From NCBI RefSeq assembly GCF_000737335.2, contig NZ_JMCC02000010.1, positions 1-64,000 on the forward strand: 64,000 nt of DNA, read 5' to 3'. Below, one piece after another: positions 10,889-20,800 of this stretch. The position numbers were made by a program, and so were the translations under genes. Source of the stretch: Enhygromyxa salina (lineage in GTDB: Bacteria; Myxococcota_A; Polyangia; Nannocystales; Nannocystaceae). Under the pieces are notes generated by a model. The model saw only the letters and a list, made by a program, of their open reading frames with translations. It ran no database searches and had not been told where the DNA came from. Numbering within the stretch: the first letter of the stretch is position 1; each line of letters starts with the position of its first letter.

Positions 10889-12095
10889 CCTGGCCGAGCT
10901 GGCTGCTGGGCGCGCCGCTGCGCACGATGTCGAGCACGACCTCCCCGCTGGCGAGGTGGATGAACAAGTCACGCTCGACGGTGGCCGTAGCCGTGCAGGC
11001 GTACGGTTCATAGCCGTACGTGTGGTCGTACTCATAGTCGTAGCCACCGCATCCGTATCCGTATCCGTAGCCGGAGCTCTGATAGCCCGACGAGCCGGAG
11101 CTCTGATAGCCCGACGAGCCGGAGCTCTGATAGCCCGACGACGCCGCGCCAGCGTAGTATCCCGAGCTGGCCACCACTGGGCCAAGCCCGGCCGAGCTGT
11201 CGAGCGCCCAGTCGCTTGGATCGACCTCCTCGCGGCTGTCGCTCACGACCCGCACGCGCAGCAGCGCCCCGAAGCGCTCGAGCGACAGCGAGGTCTCGTC
11301 GCCGCAGCTCGTCCAGGTGGGGTGGACCAGATCCGCCAGCACCGACACGCTGCCGTCGGCGCGCGGGACCACCAGGCCGATCGTTGCTTCGTTGTATAGC
11401 TCCAGCCGGACCAGGCGGGGTTCGTCGACTTCGCAGTCCTGATCCGCGCCGCACAAGATCTCGCGGGCTTGGGCCGCGCTCGAAGGGATGATCTGCGCGC
11501 GCGCGTCGTCGCTGTGGCGGTAGCCAGGGCGACCGCGTGGATCGAGCGAGGTGATCGGGATCTCGTTGGCGCTTGGCAGTCCGCCGCGCAGGGAATTCCA
11601 GGCCGCGAGGAAGTCGTTGGTCTGGGCGAGCGGGCGGCGATCTGGATCGACGCTCGCCTCACAGGGGGTGAAGCCAACCGCCCGCGAGCGCTCGTGCACG
11701 CGCACGCGGGCGCTGTCGATCGCCGTGACGGTGTGGGTTGGCGCCTCGGCCTGAAGCTCGATCAACAGCTTCTTGGCCGCGGTGAACTGCTGCATCCCAA
11801 GCAGCGCCTCGGCCTGGGCCAAGCGAAGGTCGGCGCGCTCGGGTTGCATGCTCGCCGCGAGCTGCAGCGACTCGTTGGCGGCGGCGAAGTGCCCGGCCGC
11901 GAGCGAAGCCTGGCCGCTGCGCACGGTGGCCTCGAACATGGTCAGCGGGTCGCGTGACGCGTCGCTCTCGATCCAGCCCGCGCCGGTCTGGCCAAGCTCG
12001 GGCGTCGCCGTGGCCGCGAGCTCGGTCGACACCACACACGAGCACAGACCCACCACCGGCAGCAGCAACAACGAGCGTGGGTCCTGGGTGAGCAT
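10809..12095 (-). CDS. Lipoprotein with TPR-like region and Ser-Gly-Tyr repeats
   Basis: A 428-residue protein. The signal peptide ends at VGLC or LCSC (Cys 18 or 20). Residues about 55-120 look like two TPR-type helical repeats (AAGHFAAANESLQLAASM, GMQQFTAAKKLLIELQ). A middle domain with Cys pairs follows, then three exact SSGYQSSG units and a YGYGYG tract, then about 70 C-terminal residues. I do not know the family. The stop of the TPR-type gene lies 54 bp upstream of the start. TAGCTG lies 5 bases before the ATG. Confidence 0.75.
   Translation of the reverse strand: MLTQDPRSLLLLPVVGLCSCVVSTELAATATPELGQTGAGWIESDASRDPLTMFEATVRSGQASLAAGHFAAANESLQLAASMQPERADLRLAQAEALLGMQQFTAAKKLLIELQAEAPTHTVTAIDSARVRVHERSRAVGFTPCEASVDPDRRPLAQTNDFLAAWNSLRGGLPSANEIPITSLDPRGRPGYRHSDDARAQIIPSSAAQAREILCGADQDCEVDEPRLVRLELYNEATIGLVVPRADGSVSVLADLVHPTWTSCGDETSLSLERFGALLRVRVVSDSREEVDPSDWALDSSAGLGPVVASSGYYAGAASSGYQSSGSSGYQSSGSSGYQSSGYGYGYGCGGYDYEYDHTYGYEPYACTATATVERDLFIHLASGEVVLDIVRSGAPSSQLGQVTTEPSQVHLDACGVDDTLSLSWTQA
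11071..11142. repeat. 24-bp tandem repeat, three copies
   Basis: The unit CCGGAGCTCTGATAGCCCGA plus CGAG occurs at 11071, 11095 and 11119; only the last base of the third copy differs. It encodes the SSGYQSSG units of the minus-strand lipoprotein, so copy number changes would stay in frame. Confidence 0.95.
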
Positions 12096-12149
12096 CGGCG
12101 CAGCTACGCGCGAGCCCGGGCAAGGATTCCCCGCCGGCCCAGCCGGCAC

Positions 12150-13676
12150 TCACTGCAGCAGCAAGTACGCGAGCGCGGCGAGCATCAACAGCACGATGAT
12201 CGTGAAGCCCCGCGAGCCGCTCTGCGCGGTCGCGTTCAGCTCGGCCCCCGGCGTGGGCGCGAGCGCGCCGAGCTGCGCGCGGGACCGCTCGAGTTGGTCT
12301 TGCATCTGCTCGCGGTCGTCGTTGTCGAGCTTCGGGTTTCGCAGCGCCTTCTCGAGCACCGCGACCGCGTCGACGTGGCGGCCCGCGGCCGCGTACAGAT
12401 CCGCGAGCGAGGTCACGGCGTAGGCGTCGAACTCTCGCTCGAGCGCGCGCTCGAGGCAGCGGATCGCCAGCTTGGGATCGTCAAACTCGACGTGACCGGC
12501 GAGATCCAGCAGCGGCTCCGAGCGGGTCGGGAATTCGTCCGCGATCTGCCCGAGCGCGGCCAGCAGCGCCCGGCTGTCCCCGGTCTCGACCTCGATCAGC
12601 GACAGGATGTGCGTCGCGTGCATGCGCGTGTCGAAGTGCTGGGGATCTTTGGCAATCGCCGCGTTGACCCACTTTTGTGCTTCGCTGAGCTCGTCGAGAT
12701 CCGTGTGGGCGTGGGCGAGCCCCCGCATGGCCTCGATGTTCTCCGGCGCCGCCTGAACGTGCTCGGTGAACCATGCTCGGGCCTGCTCGGCGACCGCCCG
12801 GGCGATCGTTGGACCGTTGTGTCCGAGCGCGCGCTCGATCCGGCCGCGGGCCTCGGAGCTGTGCTGATCGTCGACCTCCTCCCAGGCGGACCACGCGAGG
12901 GCAGGCTCGTGGGCGCGCTCGAGCGAGGCCGCGAGCGCGGCGAACAGCGGCCCGTGCTGGGGTGCTGGCGGCCGCTTCACGCCGCGGGTCCACACGTACG
13001 CGGCCGTGAAGTCGCCCGCTGCCGCGAGCTCGAGCACGGCGATCAGATCCGCGTCGGGCTCGCTGCCGTTCGATGTTTGCCTGGCGATCTCCAAGGCCGT
13101 ACGAAAATTCCCCTGCGCGAGCGCTTGGTTCAGCCGCGCTCGTGACTCGGGTGGCTCCGCCGCGCTGGGCGACGCGTCTAGCTGCGAGCGTGCGGCCGCC
13201 TGGTTCACCGCGCCGGGCAGAGCGTCCAGCTGCGAGCGAGCGCTCGCCGGGCTCAGCTGCGTGGGCGACGGTGGATCCGCGGGCGCCGGGCTCGAGGCAG
13301 GCGCGGGCTCGGCACTCGACCCGGGCGCGCTCGCCAGCTTCGGCGCGCGCTCGAGCAGCGCCGTGACCCCCGCGACATCGCTGGAGCCCGGGCGCAGCTC
13401 GAAGGTCTTGCCGTTCGCGCAGCGGACCGCGAGCGTGGACGAGAACCCGTTCGAGCTCAGCTCGATCGCTGGCGCCCCATCTTCGGCCAGCGCGAGCCAC
13501 TCGAGCGGGTCGAAGATCGACGAGCGACACATCATCGCCAGCCCGTCGTCGAGCTCGAGCAACCAGCTCTCGCCGCCGATCGAGCTTGGCGACCCGGGCG
13601 TGCGGATCGCCGCGCGAACCCGCGACTGTGGCAACGAAGCTGGCAGCCCAGAGAGAAGGTCCGACGGGAGCGACAC
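12150..13676 (-). CDS. TPR-type protein with C-terminal membrane anchor
   Basis: A 508-residue protein. The first 105 residues form a beta-rich N-terminal domain. A P/S/A-rich linker with two RSQLDA.P units follows (about 110-180), then helical repeats typical of TPR proteins (about 180-470), and a final hydrophobic segment (FTIIVLLMLAALAYLLLQ) that should anchor the C-terminus in the membrane. No enzymatic motif is seen. The start is GTG with TACACT 7 bases upstream and no ribosome site. The gene probably forms an operon with the lipoprotein gene 54 bp downstream. Confidence 0.8.
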   Translation of the reverse strand: MSLPSDLLSGLPASLPQSRVRAAIRTPGSPSSIGGESWLLELDDGLAMMCRSSIFDPLEWLALAEDGAPAIELSSNGFSSTLAVRCANGKTFELRPGSSDVAGVTALLERAPKLASAPGSSAEPAPASSPAPADPPSPTQLSPASARSQLDALPGAVNQAAARSQLDASPSAAEPPESRARLNQALAQGNFRTALEIARQTSNGSEPDADLIAVLELAAAGDFTAAYVWTRGVKRPPAPQHGPLFAALAASLERAHEPALAWSAWEEVDDQHSSEARGRIERALGHNGPTIARAVAEQARAWFTEHVQAAPENIEAMRGLAHAHTDLDELSEAQKWVNAAIAKDPQHFDTRMHATHILSLIEVETGDSRALLAALGQIADEFPTRSEPLLDLAGHVEFDDPKLAIRCLERALEREFDAYAVTSLADLYAAAGRHVDAVAVLEKALRNPKLDNDDREQMQDQLERSRAQLGALAPTPGAELNATAQSGSRGFTIIVLLMLAALAYLLLQ

Positions 13677-13683
13677 GCCCGCG

Positions 13684-13689
13684 AGTGTA
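13684..13689 (-). promoter_or_regulatory. Probable -10 element (TACACT) for leaderless transcription
   Basis: TACACT on the minus strand is 7 bases from the GTG at 13676, which lacks a Shine-Dalgarno sequence. Confidence 0.55.
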
Positions 13690-13703
13690 GGCCAGCGCGG
13701 CGC

Positions 13704-14516
13704 TCAGCCAAACGCGGAAACCAACATCGTCACGCCCGCGATCGCGACCATGATCAGCACGAACCAGCGCACGACCGAAGCCCCCTTCTCGAGCTGCCAG
13801 CGCGCCCCCAGCCAGGCCCCGAGCATGGTGCCGGCCGCGAGCACGATCGCGGGCGCCCACGCGACCTGATCGGCGATCACGAACACGGGCAGCGCCACGC
13901 AGGTGGACGCGAAGATCAGGCTGGCCTTGACCGAATTGGCGCGGACCAGGTCGTAGCCAAGCTGCCCGCTGAGCAACGCCAGCAGCGGAAACCCAACCCC
14001 AGCTTGCAAGAACCCGCTGTACACACCAACCGCGAGGGCCAGCACATAGGTCAGCCAGTTTGGCTCGCGCTCCTCGTCTGGTGGGTGCAAGAAGCGCTGT
14101 GGCTTGACCACCAAGACCACCGCCCAGGCCAGCAGCAGCGCGCCGATCAGCGGGCGAAACAGCTGGTCGTCGAGCCGCGTCGCCAGCCACGCGCCCCCGA
14201 GCGCGCCCGCGATGATCGGCACCGCCAGGCCCAGGCTCGAGCGAGGGGCACGGACGCCGCTGCGGCGGAAGGTGCCGATCAAGATCGCGTTCTGAGCCAG
14301 GATCGAGACCCGCAGCGTCCCGTTGGCGGTGCCGGCCGGCAACCCAAGACCGATCAGCACCGGGATCGCCAAGAACGAGCCGCCCCCGGCCATCGCGTTG
14401 ATGACCCCCGCCGCGACCCCGGCCACGAGCAACAGCGCGAGGTCGAGCCAGGGGTTGCCGAGCAAGCTCAGACCGCCGAGGTCGAGGGCCGAGATCGCGT
14501 CGAGCGCGGGCTGCAC
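13704..14516 (-). CDS. Sulfite exporter TauE/SafE family permease
   Basis: A 270-residue inner-membrane protein with about eight hydrophobic segments and the internal duplication expected of the family. The first half carries the signature GGGSFLAIPVLIGLGLPAGTA and the second GVYSGFLQAGVGFPLLALL. These proteins export small anions such as sulfite, sulfoacetate or related organosulfur compounds; the substrate here cannot be told. The start is GTG with TAGCGT 6 bases upstream. It is divergent from the RCC1 lipoprotein, the two starts being only 52 bp apart. Confidence 0.9.
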   Translation of the reverse strand: MQPALDAISALDLGGLSLLGNPWLDLALLLVAGVAAGVINAMAGGGSFLAIPVLIGLGLPAGTANGTLRVSILAQNAILIGTFRRSGVRAPRSSLGLAVPIIAGALGGAWLATRLDDQLFRPLIGALLLAWAVVLVVKPQRFLHPPDEEREPNWLTYVLALAVGVYSGFLQAGVGFPLLALLSGQLGYDLVRANSVKASLIFASTCVALPVFVIADQVAWAPAIVLAAGTMLGAWLGARWQLEKGASVVRWFVLIMVAIAGVTMLVSAFG

Positions 14517-14522
14517 TGGCGG

Positions 14523-14528
14523 ACGCTA
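14523..14528 (-). promoter_or_regulatory. Probable -10 element (TAGCGT) for leaderless transcription
   Basis: TAGCGT on the minus strand is 6 bases from the GTG at 14516. The divergent -10 at 14558 lies only 29 bases away, so the two promoters must share upstream DNA. Confidence 0.55.
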
Positions 14529-14557
14529 GCATCCTCTGTGTATTTGGCGAGAGGTGA

Positions 14558-14563
14558 TAGCTT
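14558..14563 (+). promoter_or_regulatory. Possible -10 element (TAGCTT) for leaderless transcription
   Basis: TAGCTT is 5 bases before the GTG at 14569. It supports that start over the in-frame GTG at 14554, which would lie upstream of the -10. Confidence 0.4.
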
Positions 14564-14568
14564 GTGCC

Positions 14569-16218
14569 GTGCGCGTGCGGACCCGGACTCTGAGGATCCC
14601 CCGGATCGGGCTGGTCGCCTCGATCGCTCTGCTCACGGCCGGGTCGGCTGGGTGCGGGCAGCTGCTGATCGAGGGCTCCAGCGTGGGCGACAACGGCTCC
14701 GAGAGCGGCACCGGCGACGCTTGCGTGATCGGTGCGCTTGGCTGTGACTGCACGCTTGGCGGCGGCTGCGATCCAGGCCTCGAGTGCATGGCGGGGGTAT
14801 GCGCTGAGCCCGTGTCCGAAGAAGAGACCGGGCCGTGCGTCGGGGTGGGTTGTCCGTGTGGCATCGAGGAGCCATGCGACGACGATCAAGTCTGCGTCGA
14901 CGGCATCTGCGAGCTCGACCTGTGCGGCGACGGCAAGGTCGATCCCGGCGAGGCGTGCGACGACTCCAACGCGATCGAGGGCGACGGCTGCGACAACGAC
15001 TGCACCCTGACGCAGATCCTCCAGCTCTCTTTGGGTGGGGCCCACACCTGCGTGTTGATCGAGGGCGGGCGCATTCGTTGTTGGGGCCACAACGGCGGCG
15101 GCCAGATCGGCTCGGGCGAGAGCCAAGACATCGGCGACGACGAGGTGCCTGCGACGGTCCCCGATCTCCCGCTGCCGGCCGCCGTTCAGATCGCAGCAGG
15201 CGGTGTGCACACCTGCGCCCTGTTCGAGAACGGCGACGTGCGGTGCTGGGGCTTCAACTCGGCCGGCCAGCTTGGCTATGGCAACAGCGCCGAGCAGCCG
15301 GCAATTGGTGACGACGAGACCCTCGAGGGGCTCGCGGTGGTCGACTTGATCGCCCCCGTCAACGGGATCGACGTTGGCGTGCTGCAGACCTGCGTGCGCG
15401 TGGCCGGGCAGCTGCGCTGCTGGGGCGGGGGTTCCTACGGGCAACTGGGCCTGGGCGGTGTCGCCAACATCGGCGACGACGAAGTCCCGCTCGATGTCCC
15501 CGTGGTCGCGCTTGGCGGTGAGCCGGTCAAGCTCGCGGTCGACGGCGCCCACGGCTGCGCGATCATGGCCAGCGGCGGCCTGCGTTGTTGGGGCCGTGGC
15601 GACAGCGGGCAGCTTGGCTACGGAAGCACCCAGCACATCGGCGACAACGAAGACCCCGAGATCGCCGGCGAGCTCGAGCTGATCCCGCCCGAGCTACCGC
15701 GCGGCACCACGATCGTCGACGTTGGCGTCGGCTTGGTCCACAGCTGCGCGCTGCTCTCGACGGGCGACGTGCTGTGCTGGGGCGCCAGCCTCTCGGGTCA
15801 GCTTGGCCAGGGCAGCGGCACCGCGTGGGGCAACCTCGCCGGCCAGACGCCTGCCAAGCTCGCGCCGATCCAGCTGGGTGGACCTGCGATCGCGCTCGCG
15901 GTTGGGTATCAGCACAGCTGCGCGATCCTGGAAGGGGGCGACGTGCGCTGCTGGGGCGAGGCAGGCTCGGGGCAGCTCGGCAACGGCGATGAAGAGTCGG
16001 TCGGCTTGGTCGATGTGCCGGCCGATCGCGACCCTGCGCAGATCGGCGGCCCGGCCAAGATGATCTCGGCAGGGGCCGTCCACACCTGCGCCGTGCTCGA
16101 GAGCGAGGGCGTGATCTGCTGGGGCAGCAATCAGTATGGGCAGCTTGGCTACGGGTTCACGCACACGATCGGCGACGACGAGCTGCCCGAGGTCGCCGGG
16201 CTGATCGAGCTGCTGTAG
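14569..16218 (+). CDS. RCC1-repeat lipoprotein with Cys-rich linker
   Basis: 549 residues from the GTG at 14569. It has an Arg-rich N-terminus, hydrophobic stretch and lipobox SAGC. A Cys-rich region follows, ending in the myxobacterial-type motif CGDGKVDPGEACDD...GDGCDNDC. Then come seven RCC1-type blades, each with HTC or a similar motif and CWG (RCWGHN, RCWGFN, RCWGGG, RCWGRG, LCWGAS, RCWGEA, ICWGSN). Seven blades make a complete beta-propeller, displayed on the cell surface or in the periplasm. Ligand unknown. An alternative start at 14554 adds five residues. Confidence 0.9.
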   Translation: MRVRTRTLRIPRIGLVASIALLTAGSAGCGQLLIEGSSVGDNGSESGTGDACVIGALGCDCTLGGGCDPGLECMAGVCAEPVSEEETGPCVGVGCPCGIEEPCDDDQVCVDGICELDLCGDGKVDPGEACDDSNAIEGDGCDNDCTLTQILQLSLGGAHTCVLIEGGRIRCWGHNGGGQIGSGESQDIGDDEVPATVPDLPLPAAVQIAAGGVHTCALFENGDVRCWGFNSAGQLGYGNSAEQPAIGDDETLEGLAVVDLIAPVNGIDVGVLQTCVRVAGQLRCWGGGSYGQLGLGGVANIGDDEVPLDVPVVALGGEPVKLAVDGAHGCAIMASGGLRCWGRGDSGQLGYGSTQHIGDNEDPEIAGELELIPPELPRGTTIVDVGVGLVHSCALLSTGDVLCWGASLSGQLGQGSGTAWGNLAGQTPAKLAPIQLGGPAIALAVGYQHSCAILEGGDVRCWGEAGSGQLGNGDEESVGLVDVPADRDPAQIGGPAKMISAGAVHTCAVLESEGVICWGSNQYGQLGYGFTHTIGDDELPEVAGLIELL

Positions 16219-16320
16219 CGCGGGTGCGCCTGCAGCTCGCTGGTGTTGGGCTCGAGCACGCGATAGCCGGCTCGGCTATGCATCGACGCAGGTGTTCCGG
16301 GCGGCCATCTGCGTTCCTGC

Positions 16321-16326
16321 TAGTCT
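16321..16326 (+). promoter_or_regulatory. Probable -10 element (TAGTCT) for leaderless apaH mRNA
   Basis: TAGTCT is 6 bases before the GTG at 16333; no Shine-Dalgarno sequence is present. Confidence 0.55.
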
Positions 16327-16332
16327 GCGCGC

Positions 16333-17043
16333 GTGCGCTGGATCGTCGGAGACCTGCAAGGCTGCGCCCGCGAGCTCGACAAGCTGCTCGCCGCGATCGC
16401 CTTCAACCCAACTCACGATCAACTGTGGGCCGCCGGTGATCTGATCAACCGCGGCCCCGACTCGCTGGCGACGCTCCGTCGCTGGCGCGAGCTGGGCGGG
16501 CGCGGGGTGATCGGCAACCACGAAGTCTACGCGCTGTGTGCCCGCGCCGGACGGTGGCCGCGCAAGCCCGACACCCTTGGCGAGCTGTTCGCCGCCCCCG
16601 ACGCCGAGGAGCTGTTCGCGTCGCTGCGAGCGCTGCCGGCGATGGCGTTCCTGCCTGGCGTCGATGGCGGCCGCGACGTGTGGCTGGTCCACGCGGGGGT
16701 CGATCCGCGCTGGCTCGATCTCCACGCTGCAGCCGCGCGGATCAACGGTGCCGAGCACGACGACGACTGGCTGCAGTCTGACGACGTCTCGTTCGCTACG
16801 CGGGTGCGCTGCTGTACCGCGGAAGGCGAGCGCAACCGCTTCGATGGGCCACCCGAGCGGTGCCCGCCGCCGTTTCGACCGTGGGACTCGTTCTATGCTG
16901 GCGAGGCGTTGATCGTGCACGGTCACTGGGCCCGGCGTGGGCACTATCGGGGGGTGAACACGATCGGGCTCGACTCGGGGTGTGTCTACGGTGGTCGGCT
17001 GACGGCCTGGTGTCTCGAGGAGGACCGCGTCGTGCAGGTCTAG
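16333..17043 (+). CDS. apaH: Symmetrical bis(5'-nucleosyl)-tetraphosphatase
   Basis: A 236-residue cytoplasmic metallophosphoesterase predicted to cleave Ap4A into two ADP and to remove dinucleotide caps. Metal-binding motifs of the PPP family are present in order: GDLQGC (6-11), GDLINRGPDS (about 36-45) and GNHE (about 58-61). GHWARRG near the C-terminus gives a late His. It is shorter than the E. coli enzyme (about 280 residues), mainly in the C-terminal half. The start is GTG, with the -10-like TAGTCT directly upstream. No partner gene (rsmA/ksgA, apaG) is adjacent. Confidence 0.88.
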   Translation: MRWIVGDLQGCARELDKLLAAIAFNPTHDQLWAAGDLINRGPDSLATLRRWRELGGRGVIGNHEVYALCARAGRWPRKPDTLGELFAAPDAEELFASLRALPAMAFLPGVDGGRDVWLVHAGVDPRWLDLHAAAARINGAEHDDDWLQSDDVSFATRVRCCTAEGERNRFDGPPERCPPPFRPWDSFYAGEALIVHGHWARRGHYRGVNTIGLDSGCVYGGRLTAWCLEEDRVVQV

Positions 17044-17363
17044 AGCGCCGATCAGTTTGGAGTCGCGATTGAGCTGACCGAGAGCATGGTCTCGAGGGTG
17101 ACATTGACATCCTCGAGCTTGGTAATTGCGACAATCGCATTGACTGGGAATGCAACGGTTGACATTGATGGAAGGCGGCCGTGAGCTGCTGCGCAATACT
17201 CATTCTCATGAAACGCGTGTGGGTCGGACTCGCACCTGGACCCACGGCGAGCGAGAACCTTCAAAACGCGGCCCCAGTTGACTGCCGCTTGGTATATGAT
17301 GATGGGGAAGCGACGCGCGGCTCAATCGCGCATGGTGCGCAATGGCGGTCGTGAGATCACAAA
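17044..17363. other. 320-bp intergenic region, relatively AT-rich
   Basis: It separates two plus-strand genes. GC falls here. The words GACATTGACATC (17100) and TTGACATTGATG (17158) repeat in part. A minus-strand frame at 17052-17264 ends in a 37-residue stretch that reads plausibly as protein but matches nothing I know. I found no terminator or tRNA. Confidence 0.5.
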
Positions 17364-17822
17364 ATGCCCAATCCCAACAACGACACCCATCGTATTCGCA
17401 ACCTGGAGGCTCGTCAGGCGCTCGAGCAGCTCAAAGCGCATTATGCCCGCAACTCCGACGCAGTATTCAACACACCCGGGGCGGCGAGCGCGATCGCGCT
17501 CGCGGACTTGTTCACCGAAGACGGAGTGCTCGATCTTGGCCCCTACGGCAAGTACGAGGGTCGGGCGGCGCTGCTCAACGCGTTCGAAAACCTGCTTCCC
17601 CAGGGGACCCGGTGGAGCACCCACTACATGATGAATCCACTGATCGACGTTCAGGGCCAGCACGCCACGGGCAGCTGGTACTACCTGATTCGCATGCTCC
17701 CGGCTGGCCCTGACGCCACCGTCGTCGAACTCTCCGGGTCGTACGACGACATATACCGGCACACGCCCGGGGGTTGGAAGATCAAGCAATCGATCAGCGG
17801 CTTTTTCATCCCCCCCGTTTGA
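17364..17822 (+). CDS. SnoaL-like / NTF2-fold protein
   Basis: A 152-residue cytoplasmic protein with the pattern of the SnoaL/NTF2 fold: an N-terminal helix (RQALEQLKAHYAR), then LADLFTEDGVLDLGPYGKYEGRAALLNAF, then an antiparallel sheet including THYMMNPLIDVQG, GSWYYLI and the closing strand KIKQSISGFF. Members range from isomerases and dehydratases to non-enzymatic binders; the substrate cannot be told. It ends 36 bp before the hybrid kinase gene and may be cotranscribed with it. Confidence 0.8.
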   Translation: MPNPNNDTHRIRNLEARQALEQLKAHYARNSDAVFNTPGAASAIALADLFTEDGVLDLGPYGKYEGRAALLNAFENLLPQGTRWSTHYMMNPLIDVQGQHATGSWYYLIRMLPAGPDATVVELSGSYDDIYRHTPGGWKIKQSISGFFIPPV

Positions 17823-17858
17823 TCCGCTGGCGAAGAGCCGTGCCATGAGGCATGCGCC

Positions 17859-20800
17859 ATGAGCCTCCCCTTGACAGGGTACCGCGACACCCGGTTGTTG
17901 CGGGCCTCGGGGCAGTCCCAGATCTACGAAACTGTGCGCCGGGCCGATGGTCGCCGGGTCATCGCCAAGGTGTTCGATCTCGGCGACGAGGACATCGAGT
18001 CCCGGGTCGAGCACGAATTTGCGCTGCTCGAGGCGTTGGACGTCGAGGGGGTGGTGCGGGCGCTCGAGCTGCAGCGTGTGGGCGAGCAGCTGGTGCTGCT
18101 GCTCGATCGAGCACCAGGTGTCAACCTTGCGGTCCACTGTTGCGGTCGCGCGCTCTCGCTCGAGCGCTTCATGGCGGTCGCGGTCCAGCTCGCGGACATC
18201 CTGGCGCGGGTCCACGCCCGCCGCATCATTCACCGCGACATCAAGCCCACCAATATCCTCATTGATCCAGACTCGGGCCGGATCGAACTCGCGGACTTTG
18301 GGATCTCGGTGCTGCTCGAGAACGAGCGTCGTCATCTCTACGACCCCGCCGTGCTCGAGGGCACGCTGCCGTACATCTCCCCTGAGCAGACCGGCCGTAC
18401 GGGTCGCCCGGTCGACTTTCGCAGCGATCTGTACTCGCTCGGTGTGACGTTTTACGAGCTGCTGACCGGACGCCGGCCGTTCGAATACACGGCGCCGCTC
18501 GAGCTCATTCACGCTCACCTCGCCCGGGTCCCCGCTTCGCCAGCGGTCCACCGCCCTGGTTTGCCGGACGGCTTGGTCCGCGTGGTCATCAAGCTGTTGG
18601 CCAAGGCGCCGGAGCACCGCTACCAGACGGCCACCGGTCTCGCCGCCGATCTGCGTCACCTCAATCGGCTGCTGACCAGCGCCGACGAGGGTGACAGCTT
18701 CGTGCTGGGCCGCAATGACACGCCGCATGAGCTGCAGCTGCCACATCAGCTCTACGACCGAAGCGTCGAGGCCGAGGGCCTGACCGCCGAGCTCGAGCGC
18801 GTGATCCAAACCGATGGCGCCCACTTGTTGTTGGTGACCGGGCCGGCGGGGATCGGCAAGTCGGCGTTGATCGCCAACTTCGAGGTGACGGTCGCGGGCT
18901 ATGGCAGCTACGTCGGGCGCGGCAAGTTCGACCGCGATCGGCCCTACTCCGGGTTCGTGCAGGCGTTTGTCGGACTCATCGAACAGCTCTTGACCGAGAG
19001 CGAGGCGCGGCTGGGTCGCTGGCGTGAGCGTCTTGGGGTGGCGCTCGGTGGGCTTGGCGGCGCTGTCATCGAGCTGCTCCCGATCCTCGCCTTGGTGCTT
19101 GGCGAGCAGCCCGCGTCCCCTTCGCTCGAACCACACGAGGCTCGCAACCGGGTGCACCTCGGGCTCGCGCGGTTCTTGTCGGTGTTCTGCGAGGACGGTC
19201 GGCCGTTGGTGTTGGTGCTCGAGGACCTGCACTGGGCTGACAACAGCAGCGTCGCGCTGCTCGAGGCGCTGCTCGACGGCGGCCGCCATGGCGCGATGTT
19301 GATGATCGGCAGCGTGCGTACCCACGAGCCTGGCCTGGACTCGCTCGATCCCTTGATCCAGAAGCTCCCCACCGAGCGGGTCGGGGTCACCCGCCTCGGC
19401 CCGCTGTCTCGGGCCGCGGTCGAGCAGCTATTGGCCGACACCTTGGGCCGTCCCGCGTCGACGCTGGGGGCGTTGACCGAGCTCGTCATCCGCAAGACCG
19501 ACAACAACCCGCTGTTCATCCGCCAGCTGCTCACGCACTTGTATGAAGCCGGGCTGATGCGACCCGGTCCGCAGGGGTGGACCTACGACGATGACGCGAT
19601 CGGGGCCGCCGGGATCCCCGACGACGCGCTCGAGCTCATGGCCGCCAAGCTCGCGGCGCTGCCCGATCGGGTCCGCGAGTTGTTGCAGCGCGCGGCCTGT
19701 ATCGCAGACCGCTTTGATCCCGCCACGCTCGAGCTCATCTGCGAGCGACCCAGCGCCGAGCTGACGGCGACGCTGTATGACCTGGTCGCCGCCGGGTTGC
19801 TCGATCATGTTGGCGGCGAGTACCGCTTTGCCCACCACGGCGTGCGCGAGGCCGCCCGGCTCGAAGCTGGGGTGGAACTGAGCCAGCGCCTGCGTTGGCG
19901 GATCGGTCAGCAGCAGCTCGCGCAGCTGGATCCTCGGGCGACCGAGGGGCTGCTCGCGGTCGTCGATCACCTCAACGCTGGGCTGCCTGCTGCGGGCCCG
20001 CTCGAGCCGTCCACGCGCATCGGGCTGGCCAAGCTCAATCTGCGGGCTGGCCAATGGGCGCTTCAGAGCGCCGCCTATGAGCCAGCGCTGCGCTACCTCG
20101 AGCAGGGCCTCGCGCTAGTTGTCGGCGAGCGCGAGGCCGTCGCGCGACTTGGTGAGCGAGCGCCGGGTCATCAGACGATCCTCGATCTCGAATTTGCGCG
20201 CGCTCAGGTGATGGCCGCTTGCGGGCGCTCGCAGCTGGCCCAGGAAGCGTTCACGACACTGCTGGGCTGGGCCTTGCGGCCGCGCGAGCACGCGCGTGTG
20301 GCTGCGAGCTGGATCGCACACCTGAACCTGTGTGGCCGCAACGCCGAGGCCGTCGAGTTTGGGCTCGCGGCGCTGGGCCGCCACGGTTGCACGGTCGAGC
20401 CCGCGCCCTCCGCCGCCGACGCGCGAGGGGCTCTCGAGCGAGCGTGGTGCCGGGTGCGTGGGCTCGACGGCGAGCAGTTCATTGCGATGGGGCGCTGCGC
20501 TGACGAGCGCGTCGCGGCGGTCATGACGATCCTGACGCCGACCAAGACCGCGGCCTACGTGATCGACGCAAACGTGTACATCGTGCTGATCAGCGCCCAG
20601 CTGGATTGGGTGCTGCGCCACGGCGTGTGCCCGGATACCTCGCTGGGCCTCGCTCAGCTGTCGATCTGCGTGGGCTCGATGTTGGGCGAGGTCGAGGGGG
20701 CGATCCGAACCTCGCGGGCCGCGATCGCGCTGGCCGAGTGTGTCGACTCGAGGTCGACGCAGGTGCGTGTCGACGCGGTCACGCAGCTGTTCGTAGCGCA

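Noticed and set aside
12481..15636. A 1051-codon open frame on the minus strand
   Set aside because: It runs across three real genes in other frames or on the other strand, is rich in Arg and has no domain; it is an artefact of high GC.
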